From: Tunturiibacter gelidiferens
GTDB lineage: Bacteria; Acidobacteriota; Terriglobia; Terriglobales; Acidobacteriaceae
Assembly (NCBI RefSeq): GCF_013410115.1
Contig: NZ_JACCCV010000002.1
Span: forward strand, 806,001 to 870,000
Reading direction: 5' to 3'
Length of the DNA stretch: 64,000 nt
Part shown: positions 8,929 to 16,566 of the stretch, piece by piece
Layout: the number at the start of each line of letters is the position of its first letter
Numbering within the stretch: the stretch's first letter is position 1
Notes under the pieces: model-generated
The model's input: the letters and a program-made list of their open reading frames with translations, nothing else
Database searches by the model: none
What the model was told of the DNA's origin: nothing
Position numbers and translations under genes: made by a program

Positions 8929-9026
8929 CGACCAACGGGAGGACAAATATTTTTGACCCAGCAAGACAAGGTATACCTGTCACGAAGTGACCGCCCCACG
9001 CGCAGTGGGCCCGTCCGGCAGGACAT
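8929..9026. repeat. Dispersed repeat, half copy of the 12836-13001 cruciform
   Basis: CGACCAACGGGAGGAC at 8929, then GGTATAC at 8980, TCACGAAGTGACCGCC, CGCAG, GGGCCCGTCCGGCAGGAC follow the right arm of the element at 12920-13016 in the same order, with about 75-80 percent identity by eye. Internal CACTTCGTGA symmetry is kept. Lies just after a stop codon. Confidence 0.75.
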
Positions 9027-9046
9027 CAAGCATCCAAAAAAACAAA

Positions 9047-9082
9047 GAAGGTGCGGAGAACCATCTCCGCACCTTCTTGTTT
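9047..9082. terminator. Bidirectional terminator between convergent genes
   Basis: A perfect 13-bp stem, GAAGGTGCGGAGA / TCTCCGCACCTTC, with a 4-base loop, flanked by A-rich sequence on the left and TTGTTTT on the right. It can serve both the hydrolase (+) and the pseudokinase (-). Confidence 0.85.
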
Positions 9083-9100
9083 TCGCCTGATCCAACCCCA

Positions 9101-10429
9101 CTACCGACGATAGTTCTGAGCATAGCTGTCGTGAGGTAGTCCCTCCGCGCGCCCCTTCCTCACAAAAGCAAAAGCCTCATCCCGCCCCATCGTCCCTCCA
9201 ACCACAACCAGGTACGGTGCATGTCCATTCGGCGTAAACACCTCGGGCCGCAGATCCGGATGCTTCGCTGCAATACTCGCCACCTTCTGCTGAGCCAAAG
9301 CCTCGCCGTTATATGTAAACGCCACCACCCGCCACTGACCAGTACCGCTCCCCTGCGTCGCCCGCTCAGGCACGGAAGCCACCGGCGTCACCGCAGCGGG
9401 AGCTGGCGCAGCCACCACAGGAGCAGCATCAGCCGCAGGCGTCTCCAGTGCCGGTGGTGCAGCAGCCGCATCACTCGCCTCCGTCGCAATCGCAGGAACA
9501 GCGGCATTCGCCTGCACCGCGGCGCTCGACTTCGACCATCGGCCATGCACAAAGAAGGCGACCAGCAACAACAGCAGCATCGCCCCTGCACCGATCGCAA
9601 GCCGCCGCCCTTCAAGGCCGCGTGACTCCTCCTCCACTGGCACCTGGACACGATGCGTCGGATACGTCGGAAGCTCAGCAGGCGTCTCAACCACCTTCTC
9701 CGCCTGAGGCTCGCTCACCACAACAGGACGGGCCTCGACCCGAATCTCCGTGTCCGGCCGCAACGCCGCGACTATCTCCGGGATTCCCCACTCCCCACTC
9801 ATTCCCTTGCGAATAATTGCATCGAACGGAGCCTCCAGCGGCTGGTCTCGTTTCGCCTCTTCCAACGTCTTCTTCTGCGTCAACGCCTGCAGCAGCACCA
9901 CCGCGAAATCACGCGCGTCTTTGCTCTTCAGTTCGCGTCCCTCCTGCCCCTCGGGAGTCTCCCGAATGCAGTCGCTTCGCAGCTTGATCGCCTCGCCAAC
10001 CGCAAGCACATTCGCCGGCTCGATATGCTCATGCACAAAACCATTTGTGTGCAGCGCGTCGAGCGCAGACGCAAGGCTCGTCGCCACCTGTCTCGTCTCC
10101 GGCACCGTCAACCGCCGCTCCGTCACAATCTCGCCCATGTTGGCATCCACCGGCTCCATCACCGCGTAGACCAGCGAGGTCTCATCCAGCGTCACGCGTC
10201 CAAACTGAATCAGCTTCACAAGATTCGGATGATTCAGCGCCTGAATCCCGCGCCACCGCACCAGGATCTCCTCATCATCGAAGTGAGACTCGATCAGCCG
10301 TATCACCGTCGGTCCACCCACGCCGTTCGACGTCGAAAAGAAGGCGCTTCTGCCTTCGGGCCGTATCAGCTTCGTGAGAGGGAACGCTCCATCGATCGTT
10401 CTTCCTTCATATTCCGTCCAGAGTTCCAT
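9101..10429 (-). CDS. Membrane pseudokinase with C-terminal SPOR-like domain
   Basis: 442 residues. Residues 1-225 follow a serine/threonine kinase fold (ALNHPNLVKL, VYAVMEPVD, HTNGFVHEHIEPANVL), but the catalytic loop reads HEHIEPAN where HRDxKPxN is expected, so the catalytic Asp is His135 and the Lys is Glu137. The VAIK Lys appears to be Arg44, and no DFG motif is present (LRSDC instead). A single membrane helix (277-294) joins it to an Ala/Pro-rich linker and a SPOR-like domain (about 365-442, WRVVAFTYN...PYLVVVGG). SPOR domains bind denuded septal peptidoglycan, so this may be a division- or wall-linked scaffold (inference). ATG at 10429 is preferred over the longer frame to 10546. Confidence 0.78.
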   Translation of the reverse strand: MELWTEYEGRTIDGAFPLTKLIRPEGRSAFFSTSNGVGGPTVIRLIESHFDDEEILVRWRGIQALNHPNLVKLIQFGRVTLDETSLVYAVMEPVDANMGEIVTERRLTVPETRQVATSLASALDALHTNGFVHEHIEPANVLAVGEAIKLRSDCIRETPEGQEGRELKSKDARDFAVVLLQALTQKKTLEEAKRDQPLEAPFDAIIRKGMSGEWGIPEIVAALRPDTEIRVEARPVVVSEPQAEKVVETPAELPTYPTHRVQVPVEEESRGLEGRRLAIGAGAMLLLLLVAFFVHGRWSKSSAAVQANAAVPAIATEASDAAAAPPALETPAADAAPVVAAPAPAAVTPVASVPERATQGSGTGQWRVVAFTYNGEALAQQKVASIAAKHPDLRPEVFTPNGHAPYLVVVGGTMGRDEAFAFVRKGRAEGLPHDSYAQNYRR

Positions 10430-10579
10430 GTTAATCCACCGTCCTAAGTATTGACTCAAGGGAGAAAGCCGCACAGGCCAAATAAAACAAAGAGGGACGA
10501 CGAAAACATCTTCGTGCAACCATACGCCTCGTACACCAAGGACCATTATCCTTTATTGCGCCGCGCCTCTCAACGGATA

Positions 10580-12004
10580 CTAGCTCCCCGATGGAATTAC
10601 CAGGTACTGCTCTAGCTTCCCGTCCGGCTCCTCATACGTCGTCACCCGCAACTTCCGATCCGGAAAGCTCACATCGAAGACTCGAAACGTCATTCCGCCG
10701 CGCAACTCCTCGTCCGCCTGCTTGAAACTGTTTGGCACCCCCAGGGGCTTCAAGCTACTCGCAAAATCCTGCACAGCCTCCGCCGTAAAGTACGCATCGC
10801 AAAACGCCGTCAACTGCGAACGATCCAGCTTTCCATCCTGTAACCCGGTAAAGATATCCAGCGCACGCTTCTCCGCCCCCGCAGCACTATCCGCCGCATT
10901 GGCACTGGCACTCTGCCCCAGCACCAGCGGAGCGATCTTCCGCGCCAAAGCAGCCGCCGCGCTCGAAGCATCTTCATTCGTCAGCACCGTTACCGCCACC
11001 TTATCGTCGGGAAACACCGTATTCTGCGAGACAAACCCCGATACCTCCCCGCTATGCGACACGATGCGGTGCCCCTCTCGCTCCCCCACCTGCACGCCCA
11101 ACCCATAATGCGTGCCGCTCCCGTCCTTCAGCTTCACCTCCGTAAACATCTCGTCATAGGAAGCCGGAGCCAGCAACGTTCGATTCATCAAGCTGATATT
11201 CCACAACGCCAGATCGCTCGCAGGCATCGCCAGCTCCCCCGCCGCAAACATCCATCCCGCACCCTCCTGCGGAGCGGGACGCAAGGGTCCCAGCGCATGC
11301 TGGTAATACCCCGTAGGATCGTTCGACGGCAGCCTGCTCGCGTCCGAGTTCAACACCCCAGTCATCTTCAACGGCCGAAAGATCCGCTCCTGCAACTGCT
11401 CGATCAGCGGCTTCCCCGCAACAACCTCCGCGATCCGCCCCGCAATCACATAGTTCGTATTCGAATACTGCCACTTCGTCCCCGGCTCGAAGTCCAGCGG
11501 CTTCTTCCCCCACACCTCCAGAATGTGCTGCGGCGTCGCCGGCTGCATCATCGACGTCATCACATAATCCTCCGGCCAGAAGTCCTGATACCCCGACGTC
11601 ATCGACAACACCTGCCGCACCGTCACGTCCTTCGCCCGCGTCAACTCCGGCAGATACCTCCCCAGGGGATCGTCCAGCTTCACCTTGCCGTCCTGCACCA
11701 ACAGCAAAATCACCGCCGCCGTAAACTGCTTGCTCACCGATCCGATCGAGTACTGCATCCCCGGCTCCGCCAGCATCACCGGCTCCAGCCGCGCCTTCCC
11801 ATAAGCCTTCACGTACGCGATCTTCCCACCCTCAACCACCGCCACCGAAGCACTCGGCACCCCGGTAGCCTTCAACACCTCAGCCGCCGCCGCGTCAATC
11901 CCCGTCGCCGTAGCCGCAGGCAGCGAGTTCTGCGCCCACCCCGCACCCATCGTTACAAAACCGAATCCAAACACTGCCGCCGCTCTAACTCGCAGATTCC
12001 TCAT
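10580..12004 (-). CDS. Secreted serine hydrolase of the beta-lactamase/AmpC-like family
   Basis: 474 residues: signal peptide (1-25, ending GAGWAQN), then a class C beta-lactamase-like domain with the nucleophile motif SVSK (in YSIGSVSKQFTAA) and the Tyr-x-Asn motif YSN (in KWQYSNTNYV); HSGEVSG occupies the KTG-like position. A C-terminal DUF3471-like segment follows. Such proteins include D-Ala-D-Ala peptidases and esterases; the substrate is unknown and antibiotic resistance should not be assumed. ATG at 12004 is chosen because it begins the signal peptide. Divergent from the TauE gene, 86 bases apart. Confidence 0.88.
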   Translation of the reverse strand: MRNLRVRAAAVFGFGFVTMGAGWAQNSLPAATATGIDAAAAEVLKATGVPSASVAVVEGGKIAYVKAYGKARLEPVMLAEPGMQYSIGSVSKQFTAAVILLLVQDGKVKLDDPLGRYLPELTRAKDVTVRQVLSMTSGYQDFWPEDYVMTSMMQPATPQHILEVWGKKPLDFEPGTKWQYSNTNYVIAGRIAEVVAGKPLIEQLQERIFRPLKMTGVLNSDASRLPSNDPTGYYQHALGPLRPAPQEGAGWMFAAGELAMPASDLALWNISLMNRTLLAPASYDEMFTEVKLKDGSGTHYGLGVQVGEREGHRIVSHSGEVSGFVSQNTVFPDDKVAVTVLTNEDASSAAAALARKIAPLVLGQSASANAADSAAGAEKRALDIFTGLQDGKLDRSQLTAFCDAYFTAEAVQDFASSLKPLGVPNSFKQADEELRGGMTFRVFDVSFPDRKLRVTTYEEPDGKLEQYLVIPSGS

Positions 12005-12090
12005 GCACGAAAGACTATCAGCGCCCCCATCCACCCGCCAGCCCGCTGCGTAAATCTCAAATTCGTTTCGCACAGTATGCTTGCGAGAGA

Positions 12091-12831
12091 ATGGATTCAA
12101 CGACCCTGCACGTTCTGCTGGTGGTGTTCTTCGCTACCCTCATTCGATCTACGTTCGGCTTCGGCGAAGGATTGATCGCTGTCCCGCTGCTCGCCCTCAG
12201 TCTCCCTATAGAGGTCGCCGCTCCGGTCGTCGTTCTCCTCTCGATTACCATCTCCGCCCTTGTCGTAGCGCAGGACTGGCGGAAGATCCATCTGCGCAGC
12301 ACGGGCTGGCTCCTTGCCCCCACGTTCCTTGGCATTCCGCTGGGAATCGCGCTTCTGACCAGCACTCATCAGCACCTCGTCAAGGCTGCTCTGGCGATCC
12401 TGATCCTCGCGTTCTCGGGATATTTTCTGCTCGGCAAAAAACCGCCCAGGCTCCACGACGACAGCCGCAGATGGCTGCTAGGCTGCGGGTTTCTCGCAGG
12501 TGTGCTCGGCGGCGCCTATGGAATGAACGGGCCTCCGCTTGTCGTCTATGGAGCCATGCGGCGCTGGTCTCCGCAGCACTTTCGCGCCACCCTCCAGGGG
12601 TACTTCCTGCCCGCGAGCATCGTCGCGCTCGCAGGATACCGGCTCGCGGGACTCTGGGTTCCTGCAGTGACGCACTTCTACCTGATCTCGCTAACGGTCG
12701 CGCTTCCCGCCATCTTTCTCGGCAGGGCCGTCAATCAACGCCTTCGCGGAGAAACCTTTCTCAAATACGTCCACCTTGGACTGTTCTGCGTCGGAGTGCT
12801 GTTGCTGATCCAGGCGGCGCGGCATAGATAA
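12091..12831 (+). CDS. TauE/SafE family anion exporter
   Basis: 246-residue polytopic protein with about seven to eight hydrophobic helices in two halves; glycine-rich STFGFGEGLIAVPLL in the first half and GVLGGAYGMNGPPLVVY in the second are the duplicated signature of the family. Members export sulfite, sulfoacetate or related organosulfur anions; substrate here is unknown. ATG at 12091. No partner sulfur-metabolism gene is adjacent. A large cruciform repeat begins 5 bases after the stop. Confidence 0.87.
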   Translation: MDSTTLHVLLVVFFATLIRSTFGFGEGLIAVPLLALSLPIEVAAPVVVLLSITISALVVAQDWRKIHLRSTGWLLAPTFLGIPLGIALLTSTHQHLVKAALAILILAFSGYFLLGKKPPRLHDDSRRWLLGCGFLAGVLGGAYGMNGPPLVVYGAMRRWSPQHFRATLQGYFLPASIVALAGYRLAGLWVPAVTHFYLISLTVALPAIFLGRAVNQRLRGETFLKYVHLGLFCVGVLLLIQAARHR

Positions 12832-12835
12832 AAGT

Positions 12836-13001
12836 GCGCCCTGGGCGGGCGGCGATCACTTCGTGACTTGTGTACCGCTTCGCTTGGTGCTCCCGTTGGT
12901 CGCAAGCAGAAGCTCGTGCCGACCAACGGGAGGACCGTGGGTGTTCTTCGTGCCAAGACCGGTATACGCTTCACGAAGTGACCGCCACCCGCGCAGGGCG
13001 C
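12836..13001. repeat. 166-bp imperfect cruciform repeat
   Basis: The outer arms (12836-12876 and 12961-13001, 41 bases each) are inverted copies with about 8 differences; both contain the internal palindrome TCACTTCGTGA. Inner arms CTCCCGTTGGTCG (12890-12902) and CGACCAACGGGAG (12920-12932) match perfectly around a 17-base loop. The right half continues CCCGTCCGGCAGGACA to 13016 as in the copy at 8929-9026. The element looks like two units inserted head to head. No coding function is seen. Confidence 0.8.
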
Positions 13002-13057
13002 CCGTCCGGCAGGACACCCGCACTTGCAAAGGTCGCTGCATTTGCTAACCTCCCCTT

Positions 13058-16000
13058 ATGCGTCTTCGCCGGCTCTCGCTCGCCCTCCTGCTCTCCTGCG
13101 CCCCCCTCCTCGCCCAATCCTTTACTCCAGTCCGCGAACAAAAGAACCTCTCTCCCGCCGCGGTAGCCAAGCTCCACACCCTCGAGACCCTCAACTCCCT
13201 CCCCGCAGGCGACTGGCGCTTCCACGTAGGCGACATCCCCCACGGCGAATCCCCCACCCTCGACGACTCCTCCTGGACCCTCGTCCAGCCCAAATCCAAA
13301 GCCCCCCACGAGGCCGTCTGGTATCGCCGCGAGATCGAAGTCCCCAAGACCCTCAACGGCTATGACATCACCGGCGCCCGCATCTCCTTCCAGTTCCGCT
13401 CCGACGCCAACGGTGCCGTCCCCGAGATCATCTACTTCAACGGCAAGCGCGTCGCCCTCGGCGAAGACCTCGAACCCATCGTCCTCTTCGAACCCGCCCA
13501 CCCCGGCGACAAGATCCTCGTAGCCGTCAAACTCCTCCAGACCGTCGACGACAAGAACTTCTCCGGCGTCCGCCTCACCATCGAGCCAAATCCCAACGCC
13601 ACCGGCGCCAACGCCCGCCCATCCCCAGACGACATCCGCATCCAGTGCATCGCCGCCGCCAACCTCCTCCCCGCGCTCCCCACCCCGCGCCCAGACCTCC
13701 TCCCCAAAGTAGAAGAGGCCGTAGCCGCCATCGACACCAACGCCCTCACCTCCGCCGACCAGGCCGCCTTCGACAAATCCCTCCGCCACGCCCAGGAGAT
13801 CCTCACAACCCTGCACCCCGTCCTCGCCGAAGCCAAAATCGACCTCGCCGGAAACTCCCACATCGACGCCGCCTGGCTCTGGCCCCGCAGCGAAACCATC
13901 GACGTCGTCAAGCGCACCTTCACCACCGCGCTCCAGCTCATGAACGAGTACCCCGACTACACCTTCTCCCAATCCGCCGCCCAGTACACCGAGTGGATGG
14001 CCGAAAAATATCCCGCGCTCAACGAGCAGATCAAGCAGCGCGTCAAAGAGGGCCGTTGGGAGATCGTCGGCGGCATGTGGGTCGAGCCCGACCTCAACCT
14101 CCCCGACGGCGAATCCCAGGTCCGCCAGCTCCTCCTCGGCCAGCGCTACTTCCAGCAGCAGTACGGCGTCACCGCCCGCATCGGCTGGAACCCCGACTCC
14201 TTCGGCTACAACTGGCAGCTCCCCCAGATCTACAAGCGCTCCGGCCTCGACTACTTCGTCACGCAAAAGATGCACTGGAACGACACCAACCAGCTCCCCT
14301 TCCGCCTCTTCTGGTGGGAGTCGCCCGACGGCAGCAAAGTCCTCACCTACTTCCCCACCGACTACGTCCACGACAACGTCAACCCCACCCGCATCTCCGC
14401 CGACTTCGCCGAGTCCGCCGACCGCAACCCCGGCACCACCGAGATGCTCGACCTCTACGGCATCGGCGACCACGGCGGCGGCCCCACCCGCGCCATGCTC
14501 GACCAGGCCGACCACTGGATCGCCGCAGGCTCCAAAGATCACGACGCCGTCCCCACCATGCGCTACCACACCGCGCAAAACTACTTCACCAACGTAGAAA
14601 AGAACCTCAACCCAACCTCCCCCACATGGGACTACGACTCCATCGCGAAAGGCTACACCGCCCCACCAGCCGCCAACGGAGCCCTCGGCATCCCCACCTG
14701 GAAAGACGAGCTCTACTTCGAGTACCACCGCGGCGTCTACACCACGCAAGCCGCGCACAAACGCAACATGCGCACCAGCGAGGTAGCCACCCTCGACGCC
14801 GAAAAACTAGCCTCCCTCGCCTGGCTCGACGGCCAGCCCTACCCCAACGCCGAACTCACCGAAAGCTGGAAAAAAATCACCTTCAACGGTTTCCACGACC
14901 TCGCCGCCGGCTCCGGCATCGCCGTCATCTACAAAGACGCCCAGCGCGACTACACCGAAGTCTTTAACGCCGACAAACTCATCACCGACGCCTCTCTCAA
15001 AACCCTCGCCGACCAAATCGACACCACAGGCAAGAGCGGCATCCCCGTTCTCGTAACCAATCCCATGGCTTGGCAGCGAAGCGACACCGTCTTCCTGTCG
15101 GTGCAGCTTCCAGACTCTTCCGACGGGATTCAAATTCATGACTCCAGGAACAAACCCGTGCTCGCCCAAGTCGTCTCGCACGACGCAGCTACTCATCGCT
15201 TCGATATTCTCGCCCGTGTAGATAACATTCCGGCACTCGGTTACACCGTACTCCACGTAGAAAAGTCAGCGCCCGACACTCATCCCTACTCTGCTCTCCA
15301 TGTGGACGAGGGGCCCAACTCGGTTACTCTCGGTAACGCTCACATAGAAGCAGTGATCGACCGCAAATCTGGTTGCATTACAAGCCTTAAGTCAAAAACT
15401 CTCATCTTCGATCTAGTCCACGAGCAGGAGGCGCTGGCCCCTAACGGCTGTGGCAATCAACTCCAAACTTTCAAGGACACCCCCAAGCAATACGACGCCT
15501 GGAACATCGACCCCGGCACTCTCGACGGCACGATGACTCCCATCGCTAACGTGGACTCCATCGCCATCACAGATAACGGCCCACTCCGTAAAACCATCCG
15601 GATCACCCGCACCTGGCAGTCCTCCAAATTCGTTCAGGACATCTCCCTAGACGCCGGAGCCGACACAGTCCGCATCTCCAACGACATCGACTGGCACGAG
15701 ACCCACGTCCTCCTAAAAGCCGCCTTCCCCTTAGCCGCCACATCCGGGAAAGCCACCTACGAGATCCCCTACGGCTCCATCGAGCGCCCCACCACCCGCA
15801 ACAACTCCTGGGAGAAGGCCCAGTTCGAAGTCCCCGCCATGCGCTGGGCCGACCTCGGCGACGACAAACAAGGACTCTCCATCCTCAACGACTCCAAGTA
15901 CGGCTACGACGCCGTCGGCAACACCCTCCGCATCACGCTTCTCCGCTCCCCCACCTGGCCAGACGCCGAAGCCGACCGCGGCCACCAGCACTTCGTCTAC

Positions 16001-16414
16001 GCCCTCTACCCCCACGCAGGAAGCTGGAAGCAAGCCCAGACCGTCCGTCGCGGGTATGAGCTCAACGACCCCCTCAAAGCCACGCAGGTCTTCGCCCACA
16101 CCGGCACTCTCCCCGCCGAGCACTCCTTCGCCAGCATCGAAAACCCCAACGTAACCCTCACCGCCATCAAAAAAGCCGAAGACTCCGACGCCCTGGTCTT
16201 CCGCATGTACGAGTGGGCCGGCACCGCATCCGAAGTCAAACTCCACATCCCCCCCGGAGCCACCTACGCGATCGAATCCAACATGATGGAAAAACCCGAA
16301 GGCGACCACCTCTCCCTCACCAACGACGTAGTCACCATCCCCATCAAACCCTACGAGATCCTCACCCTCCAGGCCATCTACCCGCCCCCCACCGCGGCAA
16401 CAATCAATAAATAA
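13058..16414 (+). CDS. Secreted alpha-mannosidase, glycoside hydrolase family 38
   Basis: 1118 residues. Signal peptide (1-22, ending LLAQS), an N-terminal beta-sandwich (about 40-175), then the GH38 catalytic domain: HIDAAWLWPRSETIDVV holds the first zinc ligands, Asp380 in GWNPDSFGYN is the probable nucleophile, and GIGDHGGGPTRA lies near the end of the zinc site. A three-helix bundle (about 540-620) and a long C-terminal beta region complete the family plan. It probably trims alpha-linked mannose from plant or fungal glycans outside the cytoplasm. ATG at 13058. A hairpin terminator follows; it seems to be transcribed alone. Confidence 0.93.
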   Translation: MRLRRLSLALLLSCAPLLAQSFTPVREQKNLSPAAVAKLHTLETLNSLPAGDWRFHVGDIPHGESPTLDDSSWTLVQPKSKAPHEAVWYRREIEVPKTLNGYDITGARISFQFRSDANGAVPEIIYFNGKRVALGEDLEPIVLFEPAHPGDKILVAVKLLQTVDDKNFSGVRLTIEPNPNATGANARPSPDDIRIQCIAAANLLPALPTPRPDLLPKVEEAVAAIDTNALTSADQAAFDKSLRHAQEILTTLHPVLAEAKIDLAGNSHIDAAWLWPRSETIDVVKRTFTTALQLMNEYPDYTFSQSAAQYTEWMAEKYPALNEQIKQRVKEGRWEIVGGMWVEPDLNLPDGESQVRQLLLGQRYFQQQYGVTARIGWNPDSFGYNWQLPQIYKRSGLDYFVTQKMHWNDTNQLPFRLFWWESPDGSKVLTYFPTDYVHDNVNPTRISADFAESADRNPGTTEMLDLYGIGDHGGGPTRAMLDQADHWIAAGSKDHDAVPTMRYHTAQNYFTNVEKNLNPTSPTWDYDSIAKGYTAPPAANGALGIPTWKDELYFEYHRGVYTTQAAHKRNMRTSEVATLDAEKLASLAWLDGQPYPNAELTESWKKITFNGFHDLAAGSGIAVIYKDAQRDYTEVFNADKLITDASLKTLADQIDTTGKSGIPVLVTNPMAWQRSDTVFLSVQLPDSSDGIQIHDSRNKPVLAQVVSHDAATHRFDILARVDNIPALGYTVLHVEKSAPDTHPYSALHVDEGPNSVTLGNAHIEAVIDRKSGCITSLKSKTLIFDLVHEQEALAPNGCGNQLQTFKDTPKQYDAWNIDPGTLDGTMTPIANVDSIAITDNGPLRKTIRITRTWQSSKFVQDISLDAGADTVRISNDIDWHETHVLLKAAFPLAATSGKATYEIPYGSIERPTTRNNSWEKAQFEVPAMRWADLGDDKQGLSILNDSKYGYDAVGNTLRITLLRSPTWPDAEADRGHQHFVYALYPHAGSWKQAQTVRRGYELNDPLKATQVFAHTGTLPAEHSFASIENPNVTLTAIKKAEDSDALVFRMYEWAGTASEVKLHIPPGATYAIESNMMEKPEGDHLSLTNDVVTIPIKPYEILTLQAIYPPPTAATINK

Positions 16415-16434
16415 CCTCTCACCCAGCCACCGAT

Positions 16435-16469
16435 AAGCGCCGCCAGAGCTCACGCCTCCGGTGGCGCTT
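16435..16469 (+). terminator. Hairpin after the alpha-mannosidase gene
   Basis: AAGCGCCGCC / GGTGGCGCTT (10 bp, one G-T wobble) with a 15-base loop, 20 bases after the stop, followed by TTCTG. Confidence 0.6.
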
Positions 16470-16566
16470 TCTGCTGACCTGGGGAAACATCACGTGAGGT
16501 AATCCTCGGATCCATTTATACTTTCCTCAAACTCGATCAAATCACTTAGTGCTTAAGGCTTTTCTC

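Noticed and set aside
7809..9101. 430-residue minus-strand frame opposite the MetX-like gene
   Set aside because: Low-complexity Gly/Val/Glu composition of an antisense frame; the plus strand carries a signal peptide and catalytic triad.
12971..14758. 595-residue open frame on the minus strand opposite the alpha-mannosidase
   Set aside because: It mirrors the GC-rich coding strand, is rich in Gly, Val and Asp and has no motif; the GH38 frame is clearly the gene.
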